The notes under the pieces: generated by a model | The model's database searches: none | What the model was told of the DNA's origin: nothing | Seen by the model: only the letters and a program-made list of their open reading frames with translations | Made by a program: the position numbers and the translations under genes | DNA from: JAOTZA01 sp965224065 | Lineage (GTDB): Bacteria > Acidobacteriota > Thermoanaerobaculia > Multivoradales > JAHEKO01 | Assembly (NCBI GenBank): GCA_965224065.1 | Contig: CBDCYF010000005.1 | Location: 3,472,001-3,536,000, forward strand | DNA: 64,000 nt | Direction: 5' to 3' | Shown here: positions 53,499 through 61,289 of the stretch, one piece after another | Position numbering within the stretch: position 1 is the first letter of the stretch | Layout: each line of letters starts with the position of its first letter

Positions 53499-53642
53499 GG
53501 CCGGCGCCCCTGCCGGCCGTTCGGGTTGGAACAAGCCCGGCCCCTACATGAACTGAAGCGGCCGGCGCCTCTGCCGGCCGTCCGGGTTGGAGCAAGCCCG
53601 GCCCCCACATGAACTGAAGCGGCCGGCGCCCCTGCCGGCCGT
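53499..53642. repeat. tandem 61-bp units of the GC-rich repeat family (cluster C)
   Basis: Starts at 53499, 53560 and 53621, each with GGCCGGCGCC(C/T)CTGCCGGCC followed by CGGGTTGGA(A/G)CAAGCCCGG. The last unit is partial. The remaining sequence to 53805 holds no gene, only the outer membrane protein's leader. Confidence 0.88.
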
Positions 53643-53712
53643 TCGGGCCAGGGCAGATACGGCCGTGTCTGGGGTTCTTCGCCATGGATGTCCCGGGTGT
53701 GAAAAAATTCAC

Positions 53713-53741
53713 TTGTCATCGATAGTTATTTACCGGAGAAT
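53713..53741 (+). promoter_or_regulatory. possible promoter of the OmpW-like gene
   Basis: TTGTCA and GAGAAT are spaced by 17 nt in an AT-rich island, giving a leader of about 60 nt. Weak -10 match. Confidence 0.3.
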
Positions 53742-53805
53742 GGATGCCTCACGACCCGAGAACCGGTCCGGACTCGACGCCGCGCTGGGACGAAGGAGGT
53801 TCAGC

Positions 53806-54402
53806 ATGAAGAGATCAGCACTACTTTTTGCCGCCGCGACCCTTTTGCTCCCGGCTCTGATGACGTCGCCGACCCCGGCCGTGGCGGGGGGGATCGGAGT
53901 GCTGGCGTCCACCTGGGACACCGAGACCGCTGGAGACGATCAGGGGGGTGGAGTCAAGATCGAGCTCGACATGGGCGACGCCTTCGACTTCGAGTTTCGC
54001 TGGACGCTCTTCGACGTCTTTGGCCAGGTCAGCCAGGGCGATTTGTTCGAATTCGAGGCGGCGCCGATCGACGTCGGGCTTGCCTACAACTTCCGGCGGA
54101 ACGAGAAGGTCAATCCGTATCTGGGCGTCGGCGGGACCTATGTCTCGCTCAAACCCAACCAGGGGTCATTGGACCTGCTCAACGACCCCTCGCGGCCCAG
54201 AAGCCAGGAAGAGTTTGGCTACTACGGCGAGCTGGGACTGGAAGTGCGGGCGACCCAGCGGATCTCGTTTTTTGTCGAGGGGCTTTACCGCAACATCAAG
54301 GGAGAGGTTCGCGGCCGTGACCTCGGCACCGATCCCAACCTCGAGTTCCAGATCGATCTGGCTGGCGCTTCGGCCAACCTGGGTCTGCTGTATCGCTGGT
54401 AG
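53806..54402 (+). CDS. OmpW-like outer membrane beta-barrel protein
   Basis: 198 residues. Signal peptide (SALLFAAATLLLPALMTSP) cleaved after AVA near 28. The mature part alternates in beta strands (FEFRWTLFDVFGQV, VNPYLGVGGTYVSL, YGELGLEVRATQRISFFVEG) and ends LGLLYRW, the aromatic terminus of BAM-inserted barrels. AAGGAGG at 53793 with 6-nt spacing is the strongest ribosome-binding site of the window. Small solute passage or stress role is inferred from family. Confidence 0.8.
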   Translation: MKRSALLFAAATLLLPALMTSPTPAVAGGIGVLASTWDTETAGDDQGGGVKIELDMGDAFDFEFRWTLFDVFGQVSQGDLFEFEAAPIDVGLAYNFRRNEKVNPYLGVGGTYVSLKPNQGSLDLLNDPSRPRSQEEFGYYGELGLEVRATQRISFFVEGLYRNIKGEVRGRDLGTDPNLEFQIDLAGASANLGLLYRW

Positions 54403-54420
54403 CCAGCGACCTCGTCCCGT

Positions 54421-54521
54421 TTGAAGCGGCCGGCGCCTCTGCCGGCGGTCTCGAATAGGACACCTCGGGGTCGCCCGTCGCTCCACTCTTGAAGCGGCCG
54501 CCGTCGCTGGCGGTCGTTTCT
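54421..54521. repeat. GC-rich hairpin repeats (cluster D)
   Basis: Two diverged copies (TTGAAGCGGCCGGCGCC... near 54421, CTTGAAGCGGCCGCCGTCG... near 54489) between the convergent barrel and regulator genes. Confidence 0.75.
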
Positions 54522-55191
54522 ACGGCTGACCGGCGGTTTCCACCAGGATCTTGGCAGCGGCGCGCGAGCCGAGGGTCAGTCGCTCACCCGGAGAGACGGT
54601 GAACGCCACTGCGTCCGCCGCTTCGTCGCGGCTCAACAACTCGAGCTCGCTGCCGGGCTTGAGCCCGTTGCGCTCGATCAAACGGAGAAAGTCGACGCTC
54701 TGGTCGCTGATCCGCGCCACCCGTACCCGATCGCCGACCTGGCAGGCTGCAAGGCTCCGTAGCTGGCGCTGTGGCACCTCGCCGCCTGCGGTGGGGATTG
54801 GGTCCCCGTGTGGATCGACGACCGGATAGCCGAGCATCTCGTCGATGCGCTCGACCAGACGATCGGAGATGGCGTGCTCCAATTGCTCCGCCTCCGGATG
54901 CACCTCGCTCCAATCCATCCCCATGACCTGAACCAGGAACAGCTCGATCAGCCGGTGGCGGCGCAGCACGTGGAGCGCCAGTTGTCGGCCGGAGTCGTTG
55001 AGGCGGACACCGCTGTAGGGCTCATAGTCCACCAGGCCGCTGTCGGCCAGAGTCTTGACCATGGTGGTGACCGTGCCGGGGGTTAGCTCCAGGGCTTCGG
55101 CCACGCGCCCCATCCCCACCCGCAGGCCCGGCCGGCGCAGCTCTTCGAGCAAAATCTGCTTGAGATAGTCCTCGACAGTGCTACTGGCCAC
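54520..55191 (-). CDS. DtxR/MntR-family metal-dependent regulator
   Basis: 223 residues. N-terminal winged helix (RVAEALELTPGTVTTMVKTL), then the dimerisation domain with metal residues in RRHRLIELFLVQVMGMDW and HPEAEQLEHAISDRLVERI. A C-terminal SH3-like/FeoA domain follows (about 150-223). It should repress metal-uptake genes when Mn2+ or Fe2+ is bound. GTG start with GGAGG 4 nt upstream. A CDF efflux transporter lies 1.2 kb away, a possible target. Confidence 0.88.
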   Translation of the reverse strand: MASSTVEDYLKQILLEELRRPGLRVGMGRVAEALELTPGTVTTMVKTLADSGLVDYEPYSGVRLNDSGRQLALHVLRRHRLIELFLVQVMGMDWSEVHPEAEQLEHAISDRLVERIDEMLGYPVVDPHGDPIPTAGGEVPQRQLRSLAACQVGDRVRVARISDQSVDFLRLIERNGLKPGSELELLSRDEAADAVAFTVSPGERLTLGSRAAAKILVETAGQP

Positions 55192-55303
55192 GTTGCCTCC
55201 TGAAAACGACGATGGAGCGGCGCGCCATCATCGCGCCGGCACGGTTTGCCAACGCCCAAAAGGGGCGGGCATTGTACAGGAGCACGACGGCGTGCTCATT
55301 TCG

Positions 55304-55309
55304 TAAGAT
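55304..55309 (+). promoter_or_regulatory. -10 box of the ureohydrolase-like gene
   Basis: TAAGAT, 8 nt, then the GTG at 55318. An in-frame ATG upstream (55246) is rejected on this ground. Confidence 0.45.
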
Positions 55310-55317
55310 GTGCCCCG

Positions 55318-56157
55318 GTGAGCCTGGCCATCCTGATCGTTCCGTACGAGCTCGAGCGCGACGACACGCCGATCGCCAGGGCGCCAGAAGAGCTGATCGC
55401 CAGGGGTTTTGACCGCAAGCTCCGCCGCCGGGGCTTCGCGCTGGGGGTTCGAAGGATCCGGGTAGAGAATGACGGCGGCAGGGTAGGGACTTTAGGTGCC
55501 CTAGCGCGCGAGATCGCCAAGTGGGTCGCCACGGCGCGCGAGCAGGACCGTTTTCCGGTGGTGGTCTCGGGGAGCTGTCTCTCGGCGCTCGGTGTGGTGA
55601 CCGGGCTGCGGGCGCCGGGGCGCCGCTCCAGCGTCCTGTGGATCGACGCCCACGGGGACTTCAACGACGAAGCCTCCTCCCCTTCGGGTTACTGGGACGG
55701 GATGGCGCTGGGCGCTGTGTGCGGCCGCTCGCTGCCGGCACTCCGCGAGCTGGCGGGAGCGGTCGAGGTCCCGGGTGGGCGGGTCGTCCATCTGGGCGGG
55801 CGCAACCTGGATCCGCCGGAAGTCGAAGCGTTCGAGGGGGAAGGCGTGCTGTGTCTCGGTCCGCACGCGCTGGCGCGGGGCGGGGCGGTCGGAGCGCTGA
55901 AGAAGCGGCTACGAACCGCGCGCGACATCTATCTCCACGTCGACCTCGACGGCCTCGACCCGCAAGACGCGCCTGCGGTGGCCTTTCCCGAGATCGGGGG
56001 CGTACGGCTCGAGGACCTGAAAGCCGCGTTGCGGGAGCTGCCGCAGCCGGCGGCGGTGACGTTTTCGGCCATGAGCTTTGCTAATTTCGGACCGGCCAAG
56101 ATCTTGCGCACTCTGGGAGTTTGCGTCGAAATTCTCGAGACGCTGATTCCTGAGTGA
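55318..56157 (+). CDS. arginase/agmatinase (ureohydrolase) family protein with altered metal site
   Basis: 279 residues. Ureohydrolase fold with LWIDAHGDFND near residue 108 and HVDLDGLDPQDAPAV near 205, supplying most Mn2+ ligands. The first motif, GGDHS in arginases, reads VSGSCLSALG, so a His ligand is lost, though a Cys is there. It may hydrolyse an unusual guanidino or formimino substrate, or be inactive. Promoter reads divergently from the MntR-like gene. Confidence 0.8.
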   Translation: MSLAILIVPYELERDDTPIARAPEELIARGFDRKLRRRGFALGVRRIRVENDGGRVGTLGALAREIAKWVATAREQDRFPVVVSGSCLSALGVVTGLRAPGRRSSVLWIDAHGDFNDEASSPSGYWDGMALGAVCGRSLPALRELAGAVEVPGGRVVHLGGRNLDPPEVEAFEGEGVLCLGPHALARGGAVGALKKRLRTARDIYLHVDLDGLDPQDAPAVAFPEIGGVRLEDLKAALRELPQPAAVTFSAMSFANFGPAKILRTLGVCVEILETLIPE

Positions 56158-56184
56158 AGGCCGCGGGCCGGACGCATCGCGGCC

Positions 56185-56420
56185 CACCTCCACCGGGCCG
56201 GGGCAAGCCCGGCCCCTACAGGGGGAAGCTCGTTCTTCCCCGGCCGCGACGGTCGCCATCCGCGTAGGGGCGGGGCTCGCCCCCGCCCTCATCGGCCGGC
56301 GCCCCTGCCGGCCGAGTTACCGGGCCTGGGCAAACCTGACCCCTGCGGGGGAGAAGCTCGTTCTTCTTTGGCCGCGCCGCCGGTGTCCGTGTAGGGGCGG
56401 GGCTTGCCCCCGCCCGGATG
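56185..56420. repeat. GC-rich hairpin repeats (cluster E)
   Basis: Between the convergent ureohydrolase-like and CDF genes. It holds GGCCGGGGCAAGCCCGGCCCC, two GGGGCGGGGCT(T/C)GCCCCCGC hairpins (near 56269 and 56396) and a diverged direct duplication containing GAAGCTCGTTCTTC (near 56225 and 56351). Confidence 0.8.
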
Positions 56421-56422
56421 TT

Positions 56423-57319
56423 TCAACCACACCCCGTGCCGCAGTCCCGCTCGAACTCGGGTGTCTCCAACTGGATGGTCTGATGCTCGATCCGGAACCG
56501 GTCCTGGAGCACCGTCCGGATGTCCCGGAGAATCTCCTGGTTGGCCCGATCGCGCGCGACGACGTGAGCGGATAGGGACTCGCGACCGCTGGTGATGCTC
56601 CAGACATGGAGGTCGTGCACCGAGAGGACCCCCGGCACGGCGAGCAGGGCCCCTTGAACCTCGTCGGTCTGGATGTGCGGCGGCGTTCCTTCCATCAGAA
56701 CCGCCACCGATTCGCGTACCAGATGCCAGGCCGAGACGATCACCAGGACCCCGATCAGCGCCGAGGCGAGTGGGTCCGCCCACAGCCAGCCTCGGGCCCA
56801 GATCAAGCCCCCGGCGACCAGGGCCTGGATGCTGCCGAGTGCGTCGGTCAGTACGTGGAGCCAAGCACCGCGCAGGTTGAGGCTGGAGGAGCGCCCCGGC
56901 GCCAGCAGCCGGAGCCCGATCAGGTTGATCACGAGCCCGCCCGCCGCGATGGCCATCATTCCAGGCGCTGCGACCTCTTGCGGCTCCCGCCAACGCTCGG
57001 CGGCCTCGAAGAAGATCATCACCGAGAGAGCCAGAAGTGTGGCGCCATTGACCAGCGCCGCCAGGATCTCGGTGCGGTAGTAACCAAACGTGCGTTGCGG
57101 CGTGCGCGGCCGCCGGGCGATGTGGATGGCAAAGAGCGAGAGCCCCAACGCGCCGACGTCCGAGAGCATGTGGGCGGCGTCGGCGAGCAGCGCCAGCGAG
57201 CCCGTCAGCCAGCCCCCGATGGCTTCGGCGAGCATGTAGGCGGCGCTCAGACCGAGAACCCAGGCCAGCCGTCCGCGATGCGCGGAGAGAGCGCTCCCGT
57301 GGTGGTGGTGGCCGCCCAC
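56423..57319 (-). CDS. cation diffusion facilitator (CDF) family metal exporter
   Basis: 298 residues. His-rich N-terminus (MGGHHHHGS), then six helices. The metal site appears as LADAAHMLSDVGAL in helix 2 and HVLTDALGSI in helix 5 (HxxxD pairs). A C-terminal ferredoxin-like cytoplasmic domain follows (VHDLHVWSITSGRESLSAHV). It ends RDCGTGCG, two Cys that may sense metal. Exports Zn2+ or related ions by proton antiport, perhaps under the MntR-like regulator. Confidence 0.92.
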   Translation of the reverse strand: MGGHHHHGSALSAHRGRLAWVLGLSAAYMLAEAIGGWLTGSLALLADAAHMLSDVGALGLSLFAIHIARRPRTPQRTFGYYRTEILAALVNGATLLALSVMIFFEAAERWREPQEVAAPGMMAIAAGGLVINLIGLRLLAPGRSSSLNLRGAWLHVLTDALGSIQALVAGGLIWARGWLWADPLASALIGVLVIVSAWHLVRESVAVLMEGTPPHIQTDEVQGALLAVPGVLSVHDLHVWSITSGRESLSAHVVARDRANQEILRDIRTVLQDRFRIEHQTIQLETPEFERDCGTGCG

Positions 57320-57384
57320 CTGACGATTATCTCAGGCGAGCTACTTCCCTTTGTAGGGGCCGGGCTTGCCCCGGCCCGCTGGCG

Positions 57385-58833
57385 CTACTCGGCCGGCACC
57401 GGTGGTGGCCCGTTGGGAATGTAGGCCTTGTAGGTCTTGCCGGCGGTGTTCTCGTCGAACTCGGTACGGATGGCGTCGCGCGTCGCCGGGTCGGCAAAAA
57501 GATCGACCATGGTGGCGGCCAGCGCCTTGGCGGCCCAGGTCATCCCCTTGTGGCCGATCGACATGCCACCGGTCGCCACCACCGGCCAGGCGTGCCACGG
57601 CGTGCCGGCCGGGGCGGTGGTGACGGACAGGTGAAGAGTCGGTACATTCCACGAGACATCCGCCACGTCGGTCGAACCGCCCTCCGGCGGCCCCGGGTTC
57701 TCGTCGAGCGGCTCGATCGCTTCGCTCAGACCCTTCTCCTCGGCCCCGGTCGCCCGCTGGATGGCGCGCGCGAACTCGTGCTCTTGTCCGGTGAACTCGA
57801 GCGGCCCGAGCCACTCCATGTTGGCGTGGATCAACCGCGCGCCTTCGATGTTGGGGAGCATCTCGTAGTCACCGGTCTGGACCGTCAGGGTGGCCTCGGT
57901 GCCGGTCGCGAGCGCGACCCCCTCGGCGATTTTCTCGACCCGCAGCAGCAGCTCGTCGACGCTTTCGTGCTTGGTGTCGCGCAGCCACGCCCACACGCGG
58001 GCGTACTCGGGGACCACGTTGGGCACGATCCCGGCGTGAGTGATCGCGTAGTGCATTCGCACGGAGGGGCGAACGTGCTCGCGCATCAAGTTGAGGGCGT
58101 GGGTAAAGAGCTCGGCGCCGTCCGCCGCGCTGCGGCCGTTCCAGGGGTCATAGGCGGCATGGGCGGCCTTGCCGGTGAACTCGACCTCGAAGTCGACTAG
58201 CGCTTGGCTCGACTGGGTGTCCGCCTGGGTCTCATTCGAGGGGTGCCAGGCAAGCGCAACGTCGAGGTCGTCGAACAAGCCCTCGCGTACCATGTAGAGC
58301 TTGCCACCGACGGCCTCTTCGGCGGGAGTCCCCAGAAACACGATGGTGCCTTGGAGCTCGCCGGCCGCGATCAGCTCCTTGATCGCCACCGCCGCGCCCA
58401 GGCTCCCGGGACCAAAGAGATTGTGCCCGCACCCGTGGCCTCCGGCCCCTCCGACAAGCGGCTCCTTGGTCGGCTGTGCCTTCTGCGAGATCCCGGGGAG
58501 CGCGTCGTACTCGCCCATGATGCCGATGACTGGCCGCCCGCTGCCGTAGCGGGCGACAAAAGCCGTCGGCATCCCGGCGACGCCGCGCTCGACCTCGAAT
58601 CCCTGCCTCTCGGCGTAGGCCGCGAGCAGCTCGGCGGACCGGGTCTCGCGCAAAGCGGTCTCGGCGTACTCCCAGATCTTGTCGGCCAAGTCGATCAGCT
58701 CCGGTCGCAAGCGGTCGATCGATTCGACGGCGGCCTGCTTGGCTGCGCCGACATTGACCGCTGTATCAGCCGGAAGGTCGGTTGCGATGAAGAGGCCGCA
58801 GAGCAGTGCGGTGACGATTCTCTTGGAGCTCAT
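57385..58833 (-). CDS. M20-family amidohydrolase (AbgB-like)
   Basis: 482 residues. Signal peptide at the N-terminus (IVTALLCGLFIATDLPADT). M20 metal ligands are visible in GEYDALPGISQ, GGHGCGHNLFG, TPAEEAVGGKLYM (Glu-Glu) and WHPSNETQ. A dimerisation/lid domain follows (VDFEVEFTGKAAHAAYDPWN). p-Aminobenzoyl-glutamate hydrolase or a related exported peptidase is likely. AAGGAG 8 nt before the ATG at 58833 decides that start over an upstream ATG. A single hairpin repeat lies at 57350-57381 beyond its end, and another at 58880-58915 upstream. Confidence 0.9.
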   Translation of the reverse strand: MSSKRIVTALLCGLFIATDLPADTAVNVGAAKQAAVESIDRLRPELIDLADKIWEYAETALRETRSAELLAAYAERQGFEVERGVAGMPTAFVARYGSGRPVIGIMGEYDALPGISQKAQPTKEPLVGGAGGHGCGHNLFGPGSLGAAVAIKELIAAGELQGTIVFLGTPAEEAVGGKLYMVREGLFDDLDVALAWHPSNETQADTQSSQALVDFEVEFTGKAAHAAYDPWNGRSAADGAELFTHALNLMREHVRPSVRMHYAITHAGIVPNVVPEYARVWAWLRDTKHESVDELLLRVEKIAEGVALATGTEATLTVQTGDYEMLPNIEGARLIHANMEWLGPLEFTGQEHEFARAIQRATGAEEKGLSEAIEPLDENPGPPEGGSTDVADVSWNVPTLHLSVTTAPAGTPWHAWPVVATGGMSIGHKGMTWAAKALAATMVDLFADPATRDAIRTEFDENTAGKTYKAYIPNGPPPVPAE

Positions 58834-58983
58834 CGGTTTTCTCCTTACGGAAGCACCCGCGGGGAGTGTAGCCGACCGGCCGAATGAAGCGGCCGGTGCC
58901 CCTGCCGGCCGAGCGGTGATGGCAGTATACAAAACGGCTGGCGGAGTCACGAGTCGTCTCAACCCGGGTTGCTTGGATGTCCG

Positions 58984-59826
58984 CTACGAGAAGAACCGCG
59001 CGCGCAGCAGGAGCATGAGACGGGTGAGGAGGCCGAGCGAGGGCCCCTTGGCAGGTGTTTCCGGCGCGTGTACGAGCCGCCGTCCCGCCAACTGGAAAAA
59101 GCGCGCCGCCCGGGACCAGGGCGCGGGAAGCGAACCGGGTCCGGTCTGCAACGTGGACCGTATGCACGCCGGTTCGTCGTCGTCATCCGGCGGTGCCCCC
59201 CGTCGGATCTCCAGCAGGCGGGCCAGGGCGGCGCCGAAAGTGCCTGTCGTCGGTGGGACGGTCTGACCGATCAGGGCCTCGGCAAACGCGCCGGCGAGAT
59301 CGGCGCGGCTGTCAACCTCGGCCGTGCCACGGCCCAGAGCCCGCTTGCGGGCGCCGGCGGACAGACGATCGAGTGCCCTGCGCCGCCACGGGCGTCGCTC
59401 TTCTTCCACCGCCATCAACACAAAGACCGGTTGGCCGGTGGGCTGGCCGTCGAGGGCCTGTTCGAGGGCGAACTCCCAGCGGTTGATCTCGGCCAGCCGG
59501 TCGCCATCGAGGCCGCGCTGGCGGGCGAAATCGAACAGGGTCAGTGTGAACGCCGCGAGTACCCGCGCGCGCCGGCGCTCGGCGCGTGGGAGGAGAAGCA
59601 GGGCCGGCGCCAACTCGCCGAGTGCGCTCCGTGCGATCTCCGCGCACAGACCCTCCGCGCGGTCGGGATCGTGATCCTCGAGCGGCTCCCGCAGCTCGTC
59701 CAACAACCGTGAGTGGCGGCTCCCGGCCAAGGCATCGTGGCGCCAGCCCTCCCCGTTGGGGGGGTGCTCGCCGCGGACCCGCTCGACCGGCACGGCTCCG
59801 GACGGTTTGGGCCGGTGGTCGGGCAT
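58984..59826 (-). CDS. divergent squalene/phytoene synthase-like protein, uncertain
   Basis: 280 residues, mainly helical. ALFDFARQRGLDGDRLAEI-type sequence (as LTLFDFARQRGLDGDRLAEI) and NRWEFALEQALDGQPTGQPV recall the squalene/phytoene synthase fold. The Mg2+-binding DxxxD motifs are missing, so it may not be catalytic. The tail (RLVHAPETPAKG, LLTRLMLLLRARFF) is basic and hydrophobic. The family assignment is tentative. Confidence 0.4.
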   Translation of the reverse strand: MPDHRPKPSGAVPVERVRGEHPPNGEGWRHDALAGSRHSRLLDELREPLEDHDPDRAEGLCAEIARSALGELAPALLLLPRAERRRARVLAAFTLTLFDFARQRGLDGDRLAEINRWEFALEQALDGQPTGQPVFVLMAVEEERRPWRRRALDRLSAGARKRALGRGTAEVDSRADLAGAFAEALIGQTVPPTTGTFGAALARLLEIRRGAPPDDDDEPACIRSTLQTGPGSLPAPWSRAARFFQLAGRRLVHAPETPAKGPSLGLLTRLMLLLRARFFS

Positions 59827-59844
59827 CCGGTGATTGTGTCAGGG

Positions 59845-60075
59845 GCCGACCGGCCGGCAGAGGCGCCGGCCGCTTCAATCGGAGCGGGCGGGGGCAAGCC
59901 CCGCCCCTACAAACGGAAAATCGAGTTGCCGGAACCCTGCGGGCCGTCGAGTCCGGCGGCCGGGCCACCGTCGGGCCGGGGCAAGCCCCGCCCCTACAAG
60001 GGAGAACAAGCGCCTTCGAGTGGCCCTGCGCCCGCACTCATGGTGTAGGGGCCGGGCTTGCCCCCGCCTGCCCGG
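59845..60075. repeat. GC-rich hairpin repeats (cluster F)
   Basis: Repeated GCCGGCAGAGGCGCCGGCCG, three GGGGCAAGCCCCGCCCC/GGGCTTGCCCCCGCC hairpins (near 59886, 59978 and 60048) and TACA(A)/GGG connectors. Gap between the squalene-synthase-like and M24 genes; no gene seen. Confidence 0.8.
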
Positions 60076-60078
60076 TTT

Positions 60079-61266
60079 TCAGGCGAGCAGCCGCAGCAGC
60101 TCTTTTTGCGGTTCGCCCCCGGTGACCTCGACGCCCGCGGGCGTCAGGGCTACGTTGATCTCGGTGCGCACGCCAAAGTCGCCCTCGAGATAGATCCCGG
60201 GCTCGATCGAGAAGCCGGTCATCTCGGCGAGGCGCCGGGTGTCGTGGGTCTCGAGGTTGTCCATGTTGGCGCCCTGGCCGTGGTCCTGGATGCCGATCGA
60301 GTGGCCGGTGCGGTGGATGAAGTACTCGCCGTAGCCGGCCTGTTGGATGACCCGGCGCGCGGCGTCGTCCACCTCGAACCCACGGACCGGCTCTGCAGGG
60401 TAGCGGCTCCGGACCAGCTCGAGCGCGGCGTCGCGGGCCCGCACGTCGATGTCGAAGAGCTCGGCCTGGCGGTCGGTGGGGCTGGCGGCGCAAACACCAC
60501 ACCAGGTGATGTCGCCATAGATGGATTCCGGCGGCTTTTCCTTGGCCCATAGATCGATCAGCAGAAAATCACCCTCGCGGATCGGTGAGGTCTTGTCCGG
60601 GCCGGGCTGGTAGTGAGGGTCGGCGCTGTTGGCGTTGACTCCGACGATCGGCGGCGACTCGGTCCACATCCCGTTCTGCTCGAATTGCTCCAGGATGAAT
60701 TTCTGGATCTCGTACTCGTCGGATTCGCCGCCCGCCGAGAGTGCCGCTTTCACGCGGTCGAACGCTTCGAGCACGATGCGGTGCAGGTGGGTCGAGGCGC
60801 GCCGATGGCTCTCGAGCTGCTCCGGCGACCACACGGCGGCGAACTGCTGCACCAACTCGGCCGAGCTTTCGAGCGTCACACCGAGATCGGTCAGTCGCCC
60901 GGCCGTGCCGGCGTCCAGGCGCGAGATCGCCGGCAGCTCGTTGTCCTTTGAGTACTGGGCTGCGAGGCGCTTGTGGCCGCCGACCAGTTTGGCGAGTGCC
61001 CGGGCGTGCTCTTCCCAGGTGAGATAAAACGAGTTCTCACCCGGCAGGTGCTCGAGCATCGCGGGCTCGAGCCGGTGGGAGAGCTTCTGCGGCTCGCCCG
61101 TCGTGGGGATCAAGTAGTAACAGCGACGGGTCACCAGCTTGTCGCCGCCGAGCCCGAGCAGCTCGAGTGACACTGGGTCGTTGTTCTGGAAACAGCAGAA
61201 AAACCAACCGTCGACCCCGGCTTCGCCGAGGGCTTGCTGGATGGTGGGGATTCGCTCCTTGAGCAT
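60079..61266 (-). CDS. M24 metallopeptidase (Xaa-Pro aminopeptidase family)
   Basis: 395 residues. Creatinase-like N-terminal domain (to about 150), then the pita-bread fold. The two-metal ligands appear in order: LLIDLWAKEK, YGDITWCG, FIHRTGHSIG, FSIEPGIYLEGDFGV and VRTEINVAL. It would cleave N-terminal Xaa-Pro bonds. The final 40 residues are intact. It lies 24 nt downstream of the TlpA-like lipoprotein start region on the same strand. Confidence 0.92.
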   Translation of the reverse strand: MLKERIPTIQQALGEAGVDGWFFCCFQNNDPVSLELLGLGGDKLVTRRCYYLIPTTGEPQKLSHRLEPAMLEHLPGENSFYLTWEEHARALAKLVGGHKRLAAQYSKDNELPAISRLDAGTAGRLTDLGVTLESSAELVQQFAAVWSPEQLESHRRASTHLHRIVLEAFDRVKAALSAGGESDEYEIQKFILEQFEQNGMWTESPPIVGVNANSADPHYQPGPDKTSPIREGDFLLIDLWAKEKPPESIYGDITWCGVCAASPTDRQAELFDIDVRARDAALELVRSRYPAEPVRGFEVDDAARRVIQQAGYGEYFIHRTGHSIGIQDHGQGANMDNLETHDTRRLAEMTGFSIEPGIYLEGDFGVRTEINVALTPAGVEVTGGEPQKELLRLLA

Positions 61267-61289
61267 GGTCTTTTCCTTCCTCTTCGGCG

